Below, piece after piece: positions 10,706-23,144 of a DNA stretch of 64,000 nucleotides. The position numbers were made by a program, and so were the translations under genes. Positions within the stretch are counted from its first letter, which is position 1, and every line of letters begins with the position of its first letter. A model generated the notes under the pieces. It searched no databases. It was not told the DNA's origin and worked only from the letters and a program-made list of their open reading frames with translations. Origin of the DNA: Antedon mediterranea (lineage: Eukaryota > Echinodermata > Crinoidea > Comatulida > Antedonidae); the NCBI RefSeq assembly GCF_964355755.1, contig NC_092674.1:27518001-27582000 (forward strand). The letters are read 5' to 3'.

Positions 10706-13700
10706 GTTAGTTGTTAGGCACTGTCTACACTATCATACTCTATGTGACAAAAAAATTGTGATGTGCCCATATATAGGCGTGATGATGTCATATCACTACC
10801 ATATTTGTGCAAATCACTACCATATTTGGGCACATAACACTTTTTTTTTTCAAACTAGGTTGATAGTGTAGACAGAGCTTTAAAGAACGTAATTTCAATT
10901 CAAACATTTTGAACATCTATTTTATTTTAAGACAGTCCAAATCTAGGAGACGAGGTGATAGTAGTTGTGTGTGTTTTGTGTGTTCAGCTAAAGCTAGGTC
11001 TACACTATAAAATTAGTTTGACAAAAAGTGTGATGTGCCTAAATATGGTAGTGATATGACATCATCATGTCCATATATGAGCACATTTTTTGTAAAATAA
11101 AGTGTAGACAGAACATAAAGGATCTGTACTGTCTAACAAGGTTACTAAGGTTACTAAGTATAAACAAAAAATAAATAGAATCAAAATATTATCAAAAAAT
11201 ATAATATAATAAATATAAAATTATCTTATTACAGAGTGGAAGATTATTGTTAAGAAAAGTAATAACAGAATCGGAATTCACAGATATATCATGGAAAGAC
11301 ATCAAGTTAGCTAGAACTGACAAGGGCAAACCATACTTAGTGGACAAGAGTGTAATTGTTGACACAGATTTTGCGCCAAATTTCAACTTTAATGCCTCTC
11401 ACCAAGGGGATTATGCAGTCGTTGCAGTTGAATCCAGTTGGGACTGTGGTATTGATGTTATGAAAGTGGAAATGCCTAGTAAGTTTGTGATTTAAATGCA
11501 ACGTTTATTCTGTGTTGTAGGTTTAGCATGAATCTTACCAGTGGGATGTTAGAATGAACCTTTGTGTAACCTTTGCTGAGGCTTGGTTACTGCTTTACTG
11601 TTACTGTATTCTTTGTTAGTACAACCAAAGACAGCGGTATGGCGCAAAGTTAAAAATAAATATCGAACTAACATGGGAGAGACTTGTGTTCAAGACCTTT
11701 CTGTGCCATATTAGCACTTGTATCTTTAGAAAAATATATTTTACTCTTGTTGCCCTACAAAAGATGACATGCATGCTTGATCTTGTTTCACTATTCAGGT
11801 TGAAAAGAGTAGGAAGACCAGACTAAAGAATTCATTCGGTTTATATAGATTAAGAAGAAATAATACCTGTATTGAGGTTTTCTGTCCTTATTCACAACAA
11901 TATAGTGTATAAGATTAAAGAGGTTGTTTATTGAAGTTCCATCCATTGTGTTCCTTCTTTAAAATCAACATAGAGGGCTCACTATAGTGTTACCAGACCA
12001 TCACAAATATATTTATTTATATTTTATTATATTTAGACATGCGAATTGATGAGTATTTTCGTTTGATGAATCGTCAGTTTACTTCGGCAGAATGGATGAC
12101 AATTAAAGGCGCTGGGACAAATAAACAACAGATGGAGATGTTCTACAGACATTGGGTAAATTTTTGCTGTAGCATTTTGCATTTGAAACTATTCAAATAT
12201 ACATAAACTACACTAAAAAATCAAAGACCATTGTCACAAAACCAGTGACCTAATCAAATTTGTTCATTGTACAAACAGCAGGTCATGACATGAAGTTTTG
12301 AAAAAAATAAAGCTCTCTCTACACTATCAAACTTTATGTGACAACAAAATGTGATGTGCCCAATTATAGAGATGATGATATCATATTTGGGCATATCATT
12401 ACCATTATTTGGTTACACCACACTTTTTTTGTCATATTATTTTGATAGTGCAGACAGAGCTTAAAGTATTCTGTAATTAATATAAAAAAAAAAAAAAAAA
12501 TATAAACATTTTTCAAAAATGTTTTTTTTTGAACGATTTTAAAATGTTATGCTACTTGTTCTTCACAGTGTTTAAAGGAGAGTTATATAAAAGCAATTGG
12601 AATAGGCCTGGGATTTAACCTACAGCGAATATCTTTTAAGCCAGAAACAATCACTTTAACCCCTGGCACAATTGTGACAGACACAAAACTGGTCTTGGAT
12701 GGCAGCCTAGCCGAACAGTGGAAATTTCAGGAAACTAAATTAGATGACAACCACTTTGTTGCTGTTGCTCTTAAGCGACCATGTGGAGGAGTAAGTACTT
12801 TTTTAATTAGGAGCTTAGGGAGCTTTTGCTACGATGTAGGACCTTGTATCTTGTAATACAGCGACATTGAGATGCGGTATTTCCTAAATTGATTCCTCAA
12901 CACCGTTTTGGCAAACTTTCCCAACCAACAGCGAACTCAAAGTTCACCACTTAGATATATATATTTTATACTTACAGGTACCCTGTCTACACTATAAAAC
13001 TTTATGTGACAAAAAAATGTGATGTGCCCATATATGGATATGATGATGTCATAGCACTACCATCTTTGGTCATATCTCTACCATATTTGGGCACATCACA
13101 CTTTTTTGTCAAACTAGTTTGATATTTTAGACAGAGCTTTTATGTGTATAATATACACTTCTCAAAAACTTTGTGTTCTTTTTAGCAATGTTTCAGGCCA
13201 TTTTACATTCTAATTTTTCTTCCATGCATTTCTATATATTCAATGATATAAAAACTGAAACACAGGGAGTATTGGGTCAACATCCCATATGTGTACACAT
13301 TTATTTTATTTTATTTTATTCAAACAAAACCAACAGCGATAATTACTGCCACTAACAGGGTTGAAACATAAAACAATACAATCATCAAAAAAGGCTTTTT
13401 TCATTCAGAGCCAAGCACCTGAACATTGAGTTCATACTCATGAAACAGCCTGTAGTGCAATAAAATGTTCAGTTGGTAATTTACTAGCGTCTTTATCATT
13501 TATTTATATTTGGCTCTACATTTTGTATCGAGCACTTTCGCTTTCATGATCTGCGTTAAATTTACCACGATTGATAGAAATATATATATATTTGTATAAA
13601 CAAAGATCAGCTTGCCATAAACAATTTCAAATTAAAATGTATATCAATCAAACAGGTTAGCAAATTGGTTAGCTCATTGTGATCTTTTGTAATAATATGT

Positions 13701-16700
13701 CTAAAATACTTCTGAACTGAAAATATTAAGCTAACTAATTTGCAAATATTTTAAACAATCTTTTGGTATTTTGAAATTTTTTTAAATATTTTTCGTGTAT
13801 TATTAGTACACAACATTTAAAGCTATGTCGACTACAATTAGAGACACTTCCATGCGTAAATGATATCATTTAGCAATTTATCTGCAGTTTTGTTTAAATA
13901 ACAAGATTATTATTTCGGTCAACTTTGATTAGCAAAAGTCCCTCGATGACGCAATGTATCATTGAATATTAAAATTAATTTATGACAACAAACTTGATAT
14001 CATTAGCGTAACATGTATATGTAGGTATTATGTCACATGATTACCGTAAGCCTCTTGAATGTCACGTAACTACAAAACTAGCAAGTGCACCCCTCTATAG
14101 TTTTCAGATGAAATGTAGTCAATTAACATAACATGTGACATGGTATTGTTATGATAGGCAATTATTTCTCACAAAAGGATAAAAATTTGTTGATGAAAAT
14201 CAAATTTCATTTTATAACAAAATAAATATTAAAATGTGTGGATATTTATAATATGTTATGTTTCATAATGCCAACATTTGTTGTTGGACCCCCGCAATCA
14301 GATTTATAAAAGAAACAATGCTGCCCTCTATATATTATCAAGACCAGGAAAGGCAATGCCTTGTGACGAGCATAATCTTTTATTTATTTATTTATTATGG
14401 TTTAAAAACAACTTCCACACCAGCAGCACAAGCTGAAACTGGTGGATTGCAATACAAATTATTCCATCTAAATACAAATACTGTATGAAAAAACACAAAT
14501 TGCAAGTAAACCTATCATGGTGGCTATGTGAGGGTAATCAATAATTTATGACCGCAAATGATCATAGAATGGCTTAAATATACTATTATTATTCTTAAGC
14601 TTAACTGAAAACTGAGGAAACGTGAACCAGGCCCTTTACGGACACACAGTAGCCAAAATTGCAGCAGCTACCCTAGTGTACTAAGCTTGCACTGTATGTA
14701 CCCAGTACCAACAACTTTACGTCCCATCTGAATATTATATTGCAGAAAAAACATATCAAAATTCCGGGAGATTGTTGCTATGTATGTGTTTATAAATCCA
14801 ATTCCTCATAAGGTCATAGGTCACTAGTTCAGCATTAGGTCAGAACGCATAATCATAATCTAGCTTATATTTTTAATCCTTTACCTTTTTACCAAAAACT
14901 CATCATCAACAGCTTAAACCTCATCTGTTATCAGCTATAAGTAATAGAGGCATAATTTTTTTTTATATTTTTAACTAGTACCCAGTGGTACGTTGTTCAT
15001 TTGAACTGATCAGTGTTGTCTGAGCATTTTGCATAATATCCAATTGCTGTTTCTATCGTAATCTCTTAATCTTATAAAATATCAAGTTATATCAGGCTGC
15101 CACTTGATCAAATTGTTGCGAGTATAATACCTCTAAGCTACTAAACTATACTGTGCAATCTTTACCCATTGATGAGATTTTAGCAATTATCATATTTTTT
15201 TAAATTTTGAGTTGAATAAACTAAGCTTATTATTAAATATATCCACTCTCAACGATAATTAATGAGATGCCTGGATAAACATAATTGTAGAAATAGCGAG
15301 ATTATGGAGAAACCCAGGGTAGTTAGAATACAAAAACACAATTCCTATCTGCCAACCTTTGTCTCATTTAATACATATACTGTATATTATTAGCTTGTTC
15401 TTTATTTATACAAAATTCTCTAATTTGGTCTGAGACTATGTATAATATTATATGTAGGTGCCCAGCTCATAATAAAGTGTAATTTGTTATAATAAAGTTT
15501 GCAGTACATACCACACAGTACTTAACTTCTGAAAAAAAAAAAAAAAAAATGTTTCTCGATTTCGATCAATATACTTCATCCTTGAGAGTGAGGCGAAACA
15601 TTGAGAAATACAGAATAATAATACAGAAGAAATGGAGGGCGTTTAAAAGGCATTTGCCTTAATCATGAGCCCGAAGATTCAAGTAAGATTCAAGTAACAG
15701 TGCTTTTCCGAACTAAATATACGTGGTGTACCGCAAACTTTACATCAACATTATTTCGCCATGATTCATGTTAATTCCTTAATAGTTTACTGTTAGTGTT
15801 AGTACAGTATACCTAAATTAGCAGTGGAACCTAATTTGGCGTGATACAATCACAAACATTTCATAAAAAAAGCTTGGGTGTTTAAATAATGAAAAAAGAC
15901 TTTGTGACTTCATTGTTTATAGATCATTTGAGTCTAATGGACCTACAGTATAAATTAGGCCAATAGTTAATCAGTAACTACTTTTAGTTTTTATTTGTTC
16001 GATAAATTCTACTCATTGGAAAAACGAAGTCTTTTATTAGATTGAAAGTTTATATGTACTGAATATAAAAATATAAAGTAAACAAGTATGTTTTATATTA
16101 AACCACTTTATTTAATTAACTTTTACTATACAAGAAAAACAAATAAATTTATCGTAATTTATGCAAATATAATTTGTAAATTCTGTGAATAGGCAGCTTG
16201 CCCCACGCCTACTTAAAGAAATATTAAAGTAATAATTTACAGTCAGATATAAAACTGTCTTTACTATAAACACTAAAGAGTTATCAAATATCATAATTAT
16301 TACCTCATAAGTATCACTATTTGAAACCATTTTAATAGACTTGGTATTTGCATTTTTTTTGGAGTATAATAATTCAGTAACTTGTACATAAAGTATTATA
16401 TTGTCTTTCCATTTGTATATTTGACTCTGAGTTTTATTTGATTATAGAAAGTTTCAACATTATGATTTTTATTATAAACAAATCTATGATTATTTTTTAG
16501 GCCTTTATCTTCTACAGTAGAACCTTTATTTTTAGTAATTAGAAAATATGTTTTGTTTTGAATTTATTATTTTTAACTTAGTTCCTACTACGATGGAATG
16601 CAATAACATAAGAGGCAATGCAAGCGAATTGACCAATCAAAAGAGATGGATTATTCAAACTTTCACATGTGATTGGTCAACTCGCTTGTGTTGTAGCTTA

Positions 16701-19212
16701 TGTCATCGTGTTGCGTCCTAGCTATTCATATGTACAGTTGACAGAATTTGAAATATATTAAACTTTAAAGTAGAGAATATTTTTAACCTTAACTCATAAT
16801 TTCAACATTTTGCAGAAAAAAACTCCCTTTTAAAAAAGTTTTGTATTATTTTTAATCACACTCTTTCAATCATTGGCCACATATATTTGTACTATCGAAA
16901 CAACTTTAAATACACTACACCATGGCAAGAAACTATCAGCAATTTGTGTAGCGTAACACAAAGCGTGCTGTCATACTTTGGAAATTTATAACACAGAAAC
17001 GTTTCTGAGTAATGCATAAGAATGATCCACATTGAGTGGCTACGTCTAATGGTATTAGTACCAAGGGTTTAGTTTGCGTCATACTAAAAGACAATTCCTA
17101 AAACTAATCCTCAACTTTAATGTATGTTGGTTTACGACAAGAATATCTATAACAGACCCTTTCTATACAACAATGCTGAGTTGTTATTTTATCTGAAGGA
17201 CAATGGATGTCAAAATACATACGGTAAATGGTTGATAAAATTAATAATAATTGTAAATAAATTGATTATAATTGTTCGATAGAATACTGTACTTAATTGA
17301 GTAAAACAACCTTTTACATTGAAAACACTTACAATTCAATTATAACTAAATTATTGCCTGACTATTTTTGCATTAGAACTGATTGTTCTGGGGAAAAAAA
17401 TATTAAGCCATGCAGCAGTGAGTGCAAACTCACTGTACTGCTTTTGTTGCTTTTATTAATTTTTTTCTTTCTAGATGTTGCTATCTGACCTTTCCGGGAA
17501 ACTTGTCTCCAACCTTTTATAAAATAAAATAAATAAAAATTAAATAAAAAGAAAGTAAACGAAAAAGAGGGGGGTCTTTTCATTACTGGACACTTCCCTC
17601 TTGTTTCATCACTTAAACTATATACATACCTAAATATATAATAAAATCTTGTCTTTTTTTTCAGTTACATTGATTTGTACTTTATTTAATACAGTACAAT
17701 TATTAAGCTCACACTTTCAAACTTTATGACAAAAAAGTGTGATGTGCCCAAATATGGAAGTGATATACACAAATATGGTAGTGCTATGACATCATAATGT
17801 CCATATTAGGGCACATTTTTTTGTCACATAGTGTAGACAAAGCTTTACAGCAAATTATCTGCTCTATAGTTTTCCATTTATGAAATAATTCAAGTCATTA
17901 TTTCAAGTTCTTTAGATAATGACAATCTAGAGATTTCAATTATTTGGTTTGTGAAATTTCTAATTGTATTTATATAGTTACAGTTATTGAGTTGATGAAC
18001 TCTTCTCATTTGGAATTGCAATATGTGTTTATATCAAGTATTTAAATTGGTGTTTAGTTGTCCTATATTTTGAAAACGTGTGCTTCAATTAATTTTCCTG
18101 GTTTAATTACCATAATTACTGAGCTTGAAAATCCAGATTGTTTATATATCACCATTATATTTCATGACAATTCTCTTGTAAAATGAAATTGGCAAAATCC
18201 TCCTTAATAATAAGAATTAGTTCATGTCAGTTTCACTTTTTCTGAAGATGTTACACGGACAAAAAGAAGAGCTAAATGCACATTTTATTCATAATGTCAT
18301 TTTTCTTATTTATTCATTGTACAATGGCTACAATGAAAGTACTGTATGTACATTATTAGGTATATTAACCAGGGAATTGTATAACATACTTTGTTACTGT
18401 AAGTGATGTTGTCAAGACTTCAAATATAACAGGCTGGCCATATCAGAGCCTGGAAAATTTTGACATCAAGATATTGATTATAATTCTACTGGCCATAGTA
18501 GGGCTTGGTAGCTAAGTCTACACTTTGTCGTCGAGACGGCAAATACACTACAACTGCACTGGCCTTATCAGGGCCAAGTAGCTAAAATGTATTTCGTCAA
18601 GACGTCTATTTCTACTGTATGTACATTTCATTAGGTATTTTTACCAGGGAATTGTATAACATACTTCATTAACATTACATTATAACAAATATCTTTTATA
18701 CTAATATATACCATCTCATTTTGAACACTGAGCATTTCCATAAAGTATTGAAGATATAAACAATTTTTAGCTAATATTTGGAATAATTTTTTTTAAAATT
18801 AGTGAAGGCCTGTCATTCGTTTCTGTAATGTATTTGTTCTATCTTGTATGCTGTGTATTAGTAATGTTAATAGAATCTCTATGTGATCACGTAACCTGCA
18901 TTGTTGTAGATTTATGAGTAAGTTTAGATTGTATTGATTCCAGATTTAATATTACTGCTACTCGCTCTTTTGTTTAATGCATCAAATGAGATGAGTGAAT
19001 TACTAACATAATCCTATCTTAAATTCAAAAATATACATTTGACAACCAAATTTTCCACTTTAATCTTTCAGGAAAGTGAGCCCTCTATAGGTTCTGAATT
19101 TAAACATTTGAATTTTGCTGAGTTATCGACTAGTTGTCAGCCTATTCTACCCCCTGATGAACAATATTGGGAGGTGTTCAACCAGAAGAAGGACAAACCC
19201 CAACGAAAATGA
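10562..19212 (+). CDS. AASDHPPT: L-aminoadipate-semialdehyde dehydrogenase-phosphopantetheinyl transferase (five coding exons)
   Basis: Joined CDS 10562-10705, 11235-11478, 12037-12155, 12569-12790, 19072-19212, giving 289 residues (the human protein is slightly above 300). The enzyme moves 4'-phosphopantetheine from CoA to a serine of acyl-carrier domains (fatty acid synthase, mitochondrial ACP, AASDH) in the cytosol. What is visible: the SHQGDYAV block at residues 103-110, the metal-binding GID motif with Asp122, and the WCLKESYIKAIG helix with Glu173, all hallmarks of Sfp-type transferases. The start MGSVRYAF lines up with the internal MEGVRWAF of human AASDHPPT, so the longer mammalian leader is absent or lies in an unseen exon. 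All four introns are GT-AG and every junction keeps frame. The C-terminal tail is Lys-rich and diverged. The gene faces GUCY1B1 tail to tail. Assignment is secure; only the true 5' end is uncertain. Confidence 0.95.
10714..10883. mobile_element. Foldback element family A, copy 2 (AASDHPPT intron 1)
   Basis: Inverted repeats CACTGTCTACACTATCATAC and GATAGTGTAGACAGAGCTT with the GATGTGCCCATATATAGG core. It begins eight bases after the exon 1 donor site. Confidence 0.88.
10989..11118. mobile_element. Foldback element family A, copy 3 (AASDHPPT intron 1)
   Basis: Left end AGGTCTACACTATAAAATTA, core GTGATGTGCCTAAATATGG, right end AAAGTGTAGACAGAACAT. It is slightly degraded at both ends. Confidence 0.8.
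11235..11478 (+). CDS. AASDHPPT: AASDHPPT coding exon 2 (catalytic core, first half)
   Basis: Residues 49-129 plus one base of codon 130. It starts after TTACAG in phase 0 and ends at GTAAGT. It carries the GKP substrate-loop motif (79-81), PNFNFNASHQGDYAV (96-110) and GIDVMKVE (120-127), where Asp122 is the expected magnesium ligand. Confidence 0.95.
12037..12155 (+). CDS. AASDHPPT: AASDHPPT coding exon 3
   Basis: Completes Asn130 and runs to Trp169. It follows ATTTAG and ends at GTAAAT in phase 0. It encodes the segment FTSAEWMTI followed by MEMFYRHW, which leads into the KES helix of the next exon and matches the corresponding region of animal AASDHPPT. Confidence 0.93.
12308..12464. mobile_element. 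Foldback element family A, copy 4 (AASDHPPT intron 3)
   Basis: TAAAGCTCTCTCTACACTAT at the left and GATAGTGCAGACAGAGCTTA at the right, with the same TGATGTGCCC core. The element makes up more than a third of this 413-bp intron. Confidence 0.85.
12569..12790 (+). CDS. AASDHPPT: AASDHPPT coding exon 4 (KES helix)
   Basis: Residues 170-243, bounded by CTTCACAG and GTAAGT, phase 0 at both ends. It begins CLKESYIKAIGIGLGF with the conserved Glu173 and Lys177, continues through the LDG turn and ends with DNHFVAVALKRP, the conserved HFVAVAL strand. Confidence 0.95.
12978..13141. mobile_element. Foldback element family A, copy 5 (AASDHPPT intron 4)
   Basis: CCTGTCTACACTATAAAACT opposite TTTGATATTTTAGACAGAGC. 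The core contains GTGATGTGCCCATATATGG. Confidence 0.83.
14376..14456 (-). mobile_element. LINE 3' end of the same family as 3.9-4.6 kb
   Basis: On the minus strand it reads TTGCAATCCACCAG, TTTCAGCTTGTGCTGCTGG, then a (TAAA)n-type tail written as TTTATTTATTTATT on the plus strand. It lies in AASDHPPT intron 4 and retains only the 3' end. Confidence 0.6.
16579..16725. mobile_element. Foldback element family B, diverged copy (AASDHPPT intron 4)
   Basis: The GAATTGACCAATCA half and GTGATTGGTCAACTCGCTTG half face each other around ATGGATTATTCAAAC. The outer ends GTTCCTACTACGATGG and TTGCGTCCTAG are diverged. Confidence 0.65.
17703..17847. mobile_element. Foldback element family A, copy 6 (AASDHPPT intron 4)
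   Basis: Left end TAAGCTCACACTTTCAAAC is diverged; right end GTGTAGACAAAGCTTTA. The core AAATATGGTAGTGCTATGAC and CATCATAATGTCCATAT is intact. Confidence 0.8.
18397..18612 (+). repeat. 216-bp duplicated segment, copy 1 (AASDHPPT intron 4)
   Basis: Aligns without gaps to 19797-20012, with about nine mismatches by eye. Internally it is a roughly 60-bp minisatellite of CTGGCCATATCAGGGCCTGG and GTCGTCAAGACGTC motifs. Confidence 0.9.
19072..19212 (+). CDS. AASDHPPT: AASDHPPT coding exon 5 (C-terminus)
   Basis: Residues 244-289 and the TGA stop. It follows TAATCTTTCAG after a 6.3-kb intron. It encodes FKHLNFAEL and LPPDEQYWEVF, which match the conserved 'F..L.F.DL' and 'P.DP.FW..F' patterns of the family's C-terminus, then a short basic tail. 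The exon lies between two copies of a 216-bp duplicated segment. Confidence 0.9.
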   Translation, partial: ESEPSIGSEFKHLNFAELSTSCQPILPPDEQYWEVFNQKKDKPQRK

Positions 19213-19304
19213 AGACAACCATGGTATCTATTTTGATTTAATTAAATGAGAGTTTAAGGAATACTCTGCATCATTTCTTTAATTAAAGATAATACTCATA
19301 GATT

Positions 19305-19570
19305 AAAAAGCTTGTGCTCATACTATGAGATAAGCTATTTCTGAGTATCCATAATCTTAATCACATAAATGGTTTTATATAACACCTATATAAATTCCTG
19401 TCATTTGATTGGACGAATGTGGGTCACATGGCGTGCAATAGTACGCACTATTCAACGATCGTTAAATAGTACTTTTTGAAACATTTTTGTGTACGAAAAA
19501 AGCTTGTGCTCATACTATGAGATAAGCTATTTCTGAGTATCCATAATCTTAATCACATAAATGGTTTTAT
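19305..19570 (+). repeat. 74-bp direct repeats flanking a 118-bp spacer
   Basis: 19305-19378 and 19497-19570 look identical by eye (AAAAAGCTTGTGCTCATACT ... AATGGTTTTAT). Only repeat E lies between them, so they could be a large duplication or the ends of an insertion. They are just downstream of the AASDHPPT stop. Confidence 0.88.
19391..19478 (+). repeat. Dispersed repeat E, copy 1
   Basis: CATTTGATTGGACGAATGTG, CACATGGCGTGCAATAGTAC is matched on the opposite strand at about 48335-48432. It lies just downstream of AASDHPPT, between the two 74-bp direct repeats. Confidence 0.55.
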
Positions 19571-19715
19571 TGTACAAGTGTACAGTATGGCTCGGCGCAG
19601 TGCCAACTCTGCTGCTATGTTTTAATGGAGTCATAACTGCAATGGAAATCACTGACAGCTCTTAACCTGTCAGTGTGAAATAGGTTTTGGAATGCAGATG
19701 AAAATATACTGGTAA

Positions 19716-20012
19716 TACAAGGGCCTCGTAGCTGAATCTATGTAGTTAAGACGTCAAGTACAATGGCCTGGCCATATCAGGGCCTGGGATACTGTACTGT
19801 AAGTGATGTCGTCAAGACGTCAAATATAACAGGCTGGCCATATCAGAGCCTGGAAAACTTTGACATTAAGATGTCGATTATAATTCCACTGGCCATAGTA
19901 GGGCTTGGTAGCTAAGTCTACACTTTGTCGTCGAGACGGCAAATACACTACAACTGCACTGGCCTTATCAGGGCCAAGTAGCTTAAATGTATGTCGTCAA
20001 GACGTCTATTTT
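19716..20012 (+). repeat. 216-bp duplicated segment, copy 2, with one extra minisatellite unit
   Basis: The duplicated part is 19797-20012, exactly 1400 bp from copy 1. An extra related unit precedes it (19716-19796: GTCAAG and GGCCTGGCCATATCAGGGCC). It lies 3' of the AASDHPPT stop. Confidence 0.9.
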
Positions 20013-20548
20013 TTTTACCACTGCATTGACCATCTTCAGACTTGTCTGCATGACTAAGTCACTGGTCACCTCCAGGCCTCCTCCAGGCCTGTCTACATAG
20101 TTCATTACTATGTTTAACTACCCTTCCCAGGATCTCAATGTTCAATGATATCTGACTTTATTCAGACGTCGAACAAGTGATTCACTATACTGTATAATTA
20201 AATATGAACAATAATATAATTATTGTCAACAGTTTATCTTATAATAAAGATTTTATGCAAAACTAATGTATTAACATTTTTAAGATTGTTTATATGTGTG
20301 AAGTTCTTGAGTTCAGACTAGTGTTTCATCTTGTCTTGATGTACATATTGTATCACTCTTCAAAAGATGTTAGGCAGTTTGGTACTTACAGTATAATGAC
20401 CCATGTACACCACTCAAAAACAACCAGGCAGTGTGCTGACCAGGGGCTGATCAAGAAGCGGGAATGAACTAAACTTCATAAAGGAGAAGACATGGTGCTT
20501 AAAAAGTTATTTTCATCCAAAAGCTCTGATTTTGCATTGTCATTTATT

Positions 20549-20565
20549 AATAAATTATTAATAAA
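20549..20565 (+). terminator. Candidate polyadenylation signals downstream of AASDHPPT
   Basis: Two AATAAA hexamers (20549-20554 and 20560-20565), followed by a T-rich stretch. They lie 1.34 kb past the stop codon, so a 3' UTR of that length would include the 74-bp and 216-bp repeats. An earlier cleavage site is possible, so this is only a candidate. Confidence 0.3.
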
Positions 20566-22577
20566 GAAAACAGCTATTTTTGTTTCATTTATTTATTGTC
20601 TTCAAATGTTTAAATTGTTTAAATATGTTGGTATTTAATATGACAGGTTTAATTTATTCATACATATCAGTACAGTTTATTTTCGTAAAATGCAGTGTGG
20701 CCTACATTCCATTAGAATCATATATCAACATTTTTATCGATCAATCTTCATTATTTCAGCTGTTTTACAGATTGGATCAGATTATGTATATTAATACACT
20801 GTGTGTATCCTCTCTACTAATAACGATATATTTCACATGATATTGATGTTGTAATGTTTGATAATTAATTTCTATTATTCTTACTGTTCTTACAGTGTAC
20901 TGTATTTTTTCTCTTAGATATAGTTTAATGTTGAACCACTTTAAAAATTAGTGAATTTAATTCAAAGAGTCAATATTTTAGAAAAAAAAAAATATATATA
21001 TAATCCACATAAATTAGTTAATATTTGCATTAATGTTCAGTTTAAACAGTTCTAACACTTCTTGTGCCATATTAAAAGTTTTGTTTTTAAGCGTATAATT
21101 TTGAAGTCCAATTATTGGAAATTGTACAGAATGAAAAAATACGCTCCATAAACCGAGTGAAATATTTGGAAACGTGCAGACAGCGACAGAGGGCGCGCTA
21201 TTGAATATGTCGGCCCATTTGCAAATGCGGATAACTCGAGTTTTTAAGTTCTTATGACTTCATCAATATCGATTTTCTTGAAAATCAATATGAATTTTCT
21301 GATGGTTTATACCCATTTATAAACAAAATTCAGAAAGATAAGTTGAATGTTGTTGTAGACGTTACCAAATCGTGCAAGCAATTCATACTGTAGTCAACAT
21401 TGTCTCTGTGATTGAGATAATTTTACAAACTTTCGATTTGCGACGACCGAGGACCGACGACCAACCTAGGTCAGGTCAATCGATATGTCGTCGGTTGTCG
21501 CTGGACATTGGAACCATCAAACCTGATGGAAAACGTCACAAAGTCCCCGCATGCGCACAATGAACGTCTGCAATTTTTTACCATTTTAGTTTGTTTTCTA
21601 GACAAAATTTGATAATCCGTGTGTTGCTTATTGATACGAGTGTAAAGGTTTACACATAAATAACCACAACCACCCACCAACCACGTAATTGCATAATACA
21701 AATATAACAGCGAGTTTGTTACCCTGCCACCTTCAATATAGAGGCCAACCTTAGATTAAGTTCAAATCTCAGACGAACTGTATTACATCCATGAAATTTA
21801 AACTGATTTTAGCAACTTTACTATTTTATCATCAACCCACACACCCAACCTCCTACTTGTTCTAGGCTGTGGTCTAGTTACCACGTAACCCTACTGTATA
21901 AGTAACCCATCATATAGTATTGCTAAAATGCAAGTCAGCGAGCCATGCTTTTCATGCGATACATTGATTTGGTTTTCTACCAACTAATGTGTGATGAATC
22001 TGAGGCATCATACAAAATAACAGTTTATAATTATTATTAATTATAATTTTTGTTACAAACATTTTCTTTGGCAAAATCCATGCCCTTTTTAATGTTGAAA
22101 TAATCCCCATACCACCACTTATGTTTTTTTCCCCAAGCAACGTTACCATCCATATCTCATCTCTAGCGTTGTAGACCAAACCAATAATTTAATTGAGTAG
22201 TGTTTATCTTTAGTTGAAACTTGGAGAAAATAACTGTACAGTTGAAAGCACTCTGCGTTTTCTCTTTGACCATCACACAACCGTTGATTACAATCATTAA
22301 TTAAACTAGAAGTTACTTTAATTTAATGTTGGCCTAGTTGGCGACAAGTGTATAATTTGATATGTCCAGCTTTTATCGTAAGGGTAATTATGTTTATTGT
22401 ATATTATAAATTAATTAACATCAAAAGGAAATAGATATTACGTTTCTGTATTGTGTTTCCATTAACTAACAATTGGCCTCGAAACTAACGTGTGCAAAAC
22501 GCATACGTCTCTCTCCATCCGCGTTTCGCCAATGAAAACCACCAAAGAGCATTTCTGACGCGTGTGTTTATTAAGAA

Positions 22578-22735
22578 CTTTGGTTTCCATTGGATGCACA
22601 CAACGACGTAGATGCGAGTGAATTTACCAATCACAATCGATAGTTCGGATGATCCATCGCGTCGTTATTGGTCACAAATTGTTTGCGGTGCGCTTACGTC
22701 ATTGCTTTGCGTTCAAGTATGGCGAACCAAGCTTA
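22578..22735. mobile_element. Foldback element family B, diverged copy
   Basis: GGTTTCCATTGGATGCACAC, TTACCAATCACAATCGAT, GATGATCCATCGC, GTTATTGGTCACAAA, GCGCTTACGTCATTGC and GCGAACCAAGCTTAA follow in family order. Confidence 0.65.
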
Positions 22736-23144
22736 ATACTCGAATTCGGTTTAAAAAAAATTCGGTTTAATTAACTTCCGTGGTTTTATCCAGGCCCAAA
22801 GTAAATACAAATAATTAGTAATAGTTAATAGATTTAATAATTAATTATATTGCTACGTTTAATATTACTTAAAAAGTAGTTTCGGTAACCTTTTATGAAA
22901 TGTTTTTCTTGTTGTCTGGATCGTGTTGTTATACTCATTAGCACAAACGGTTGAACGCGTACGCGCAAACCAAATAACAAGTCGTATATAATTCTATAAC
23001 TTGGAATTTGCGTAAACTCTCAAGAGTACATATACCGTATCCATTGCAGACAACAAAATAATTAAAACTCGGAGAGTTATTAGTTATAGTCTGATTTATT
23101 ACCAGCCAGACTATCTTAAAATAACCGCTCAATCACAGACTATA

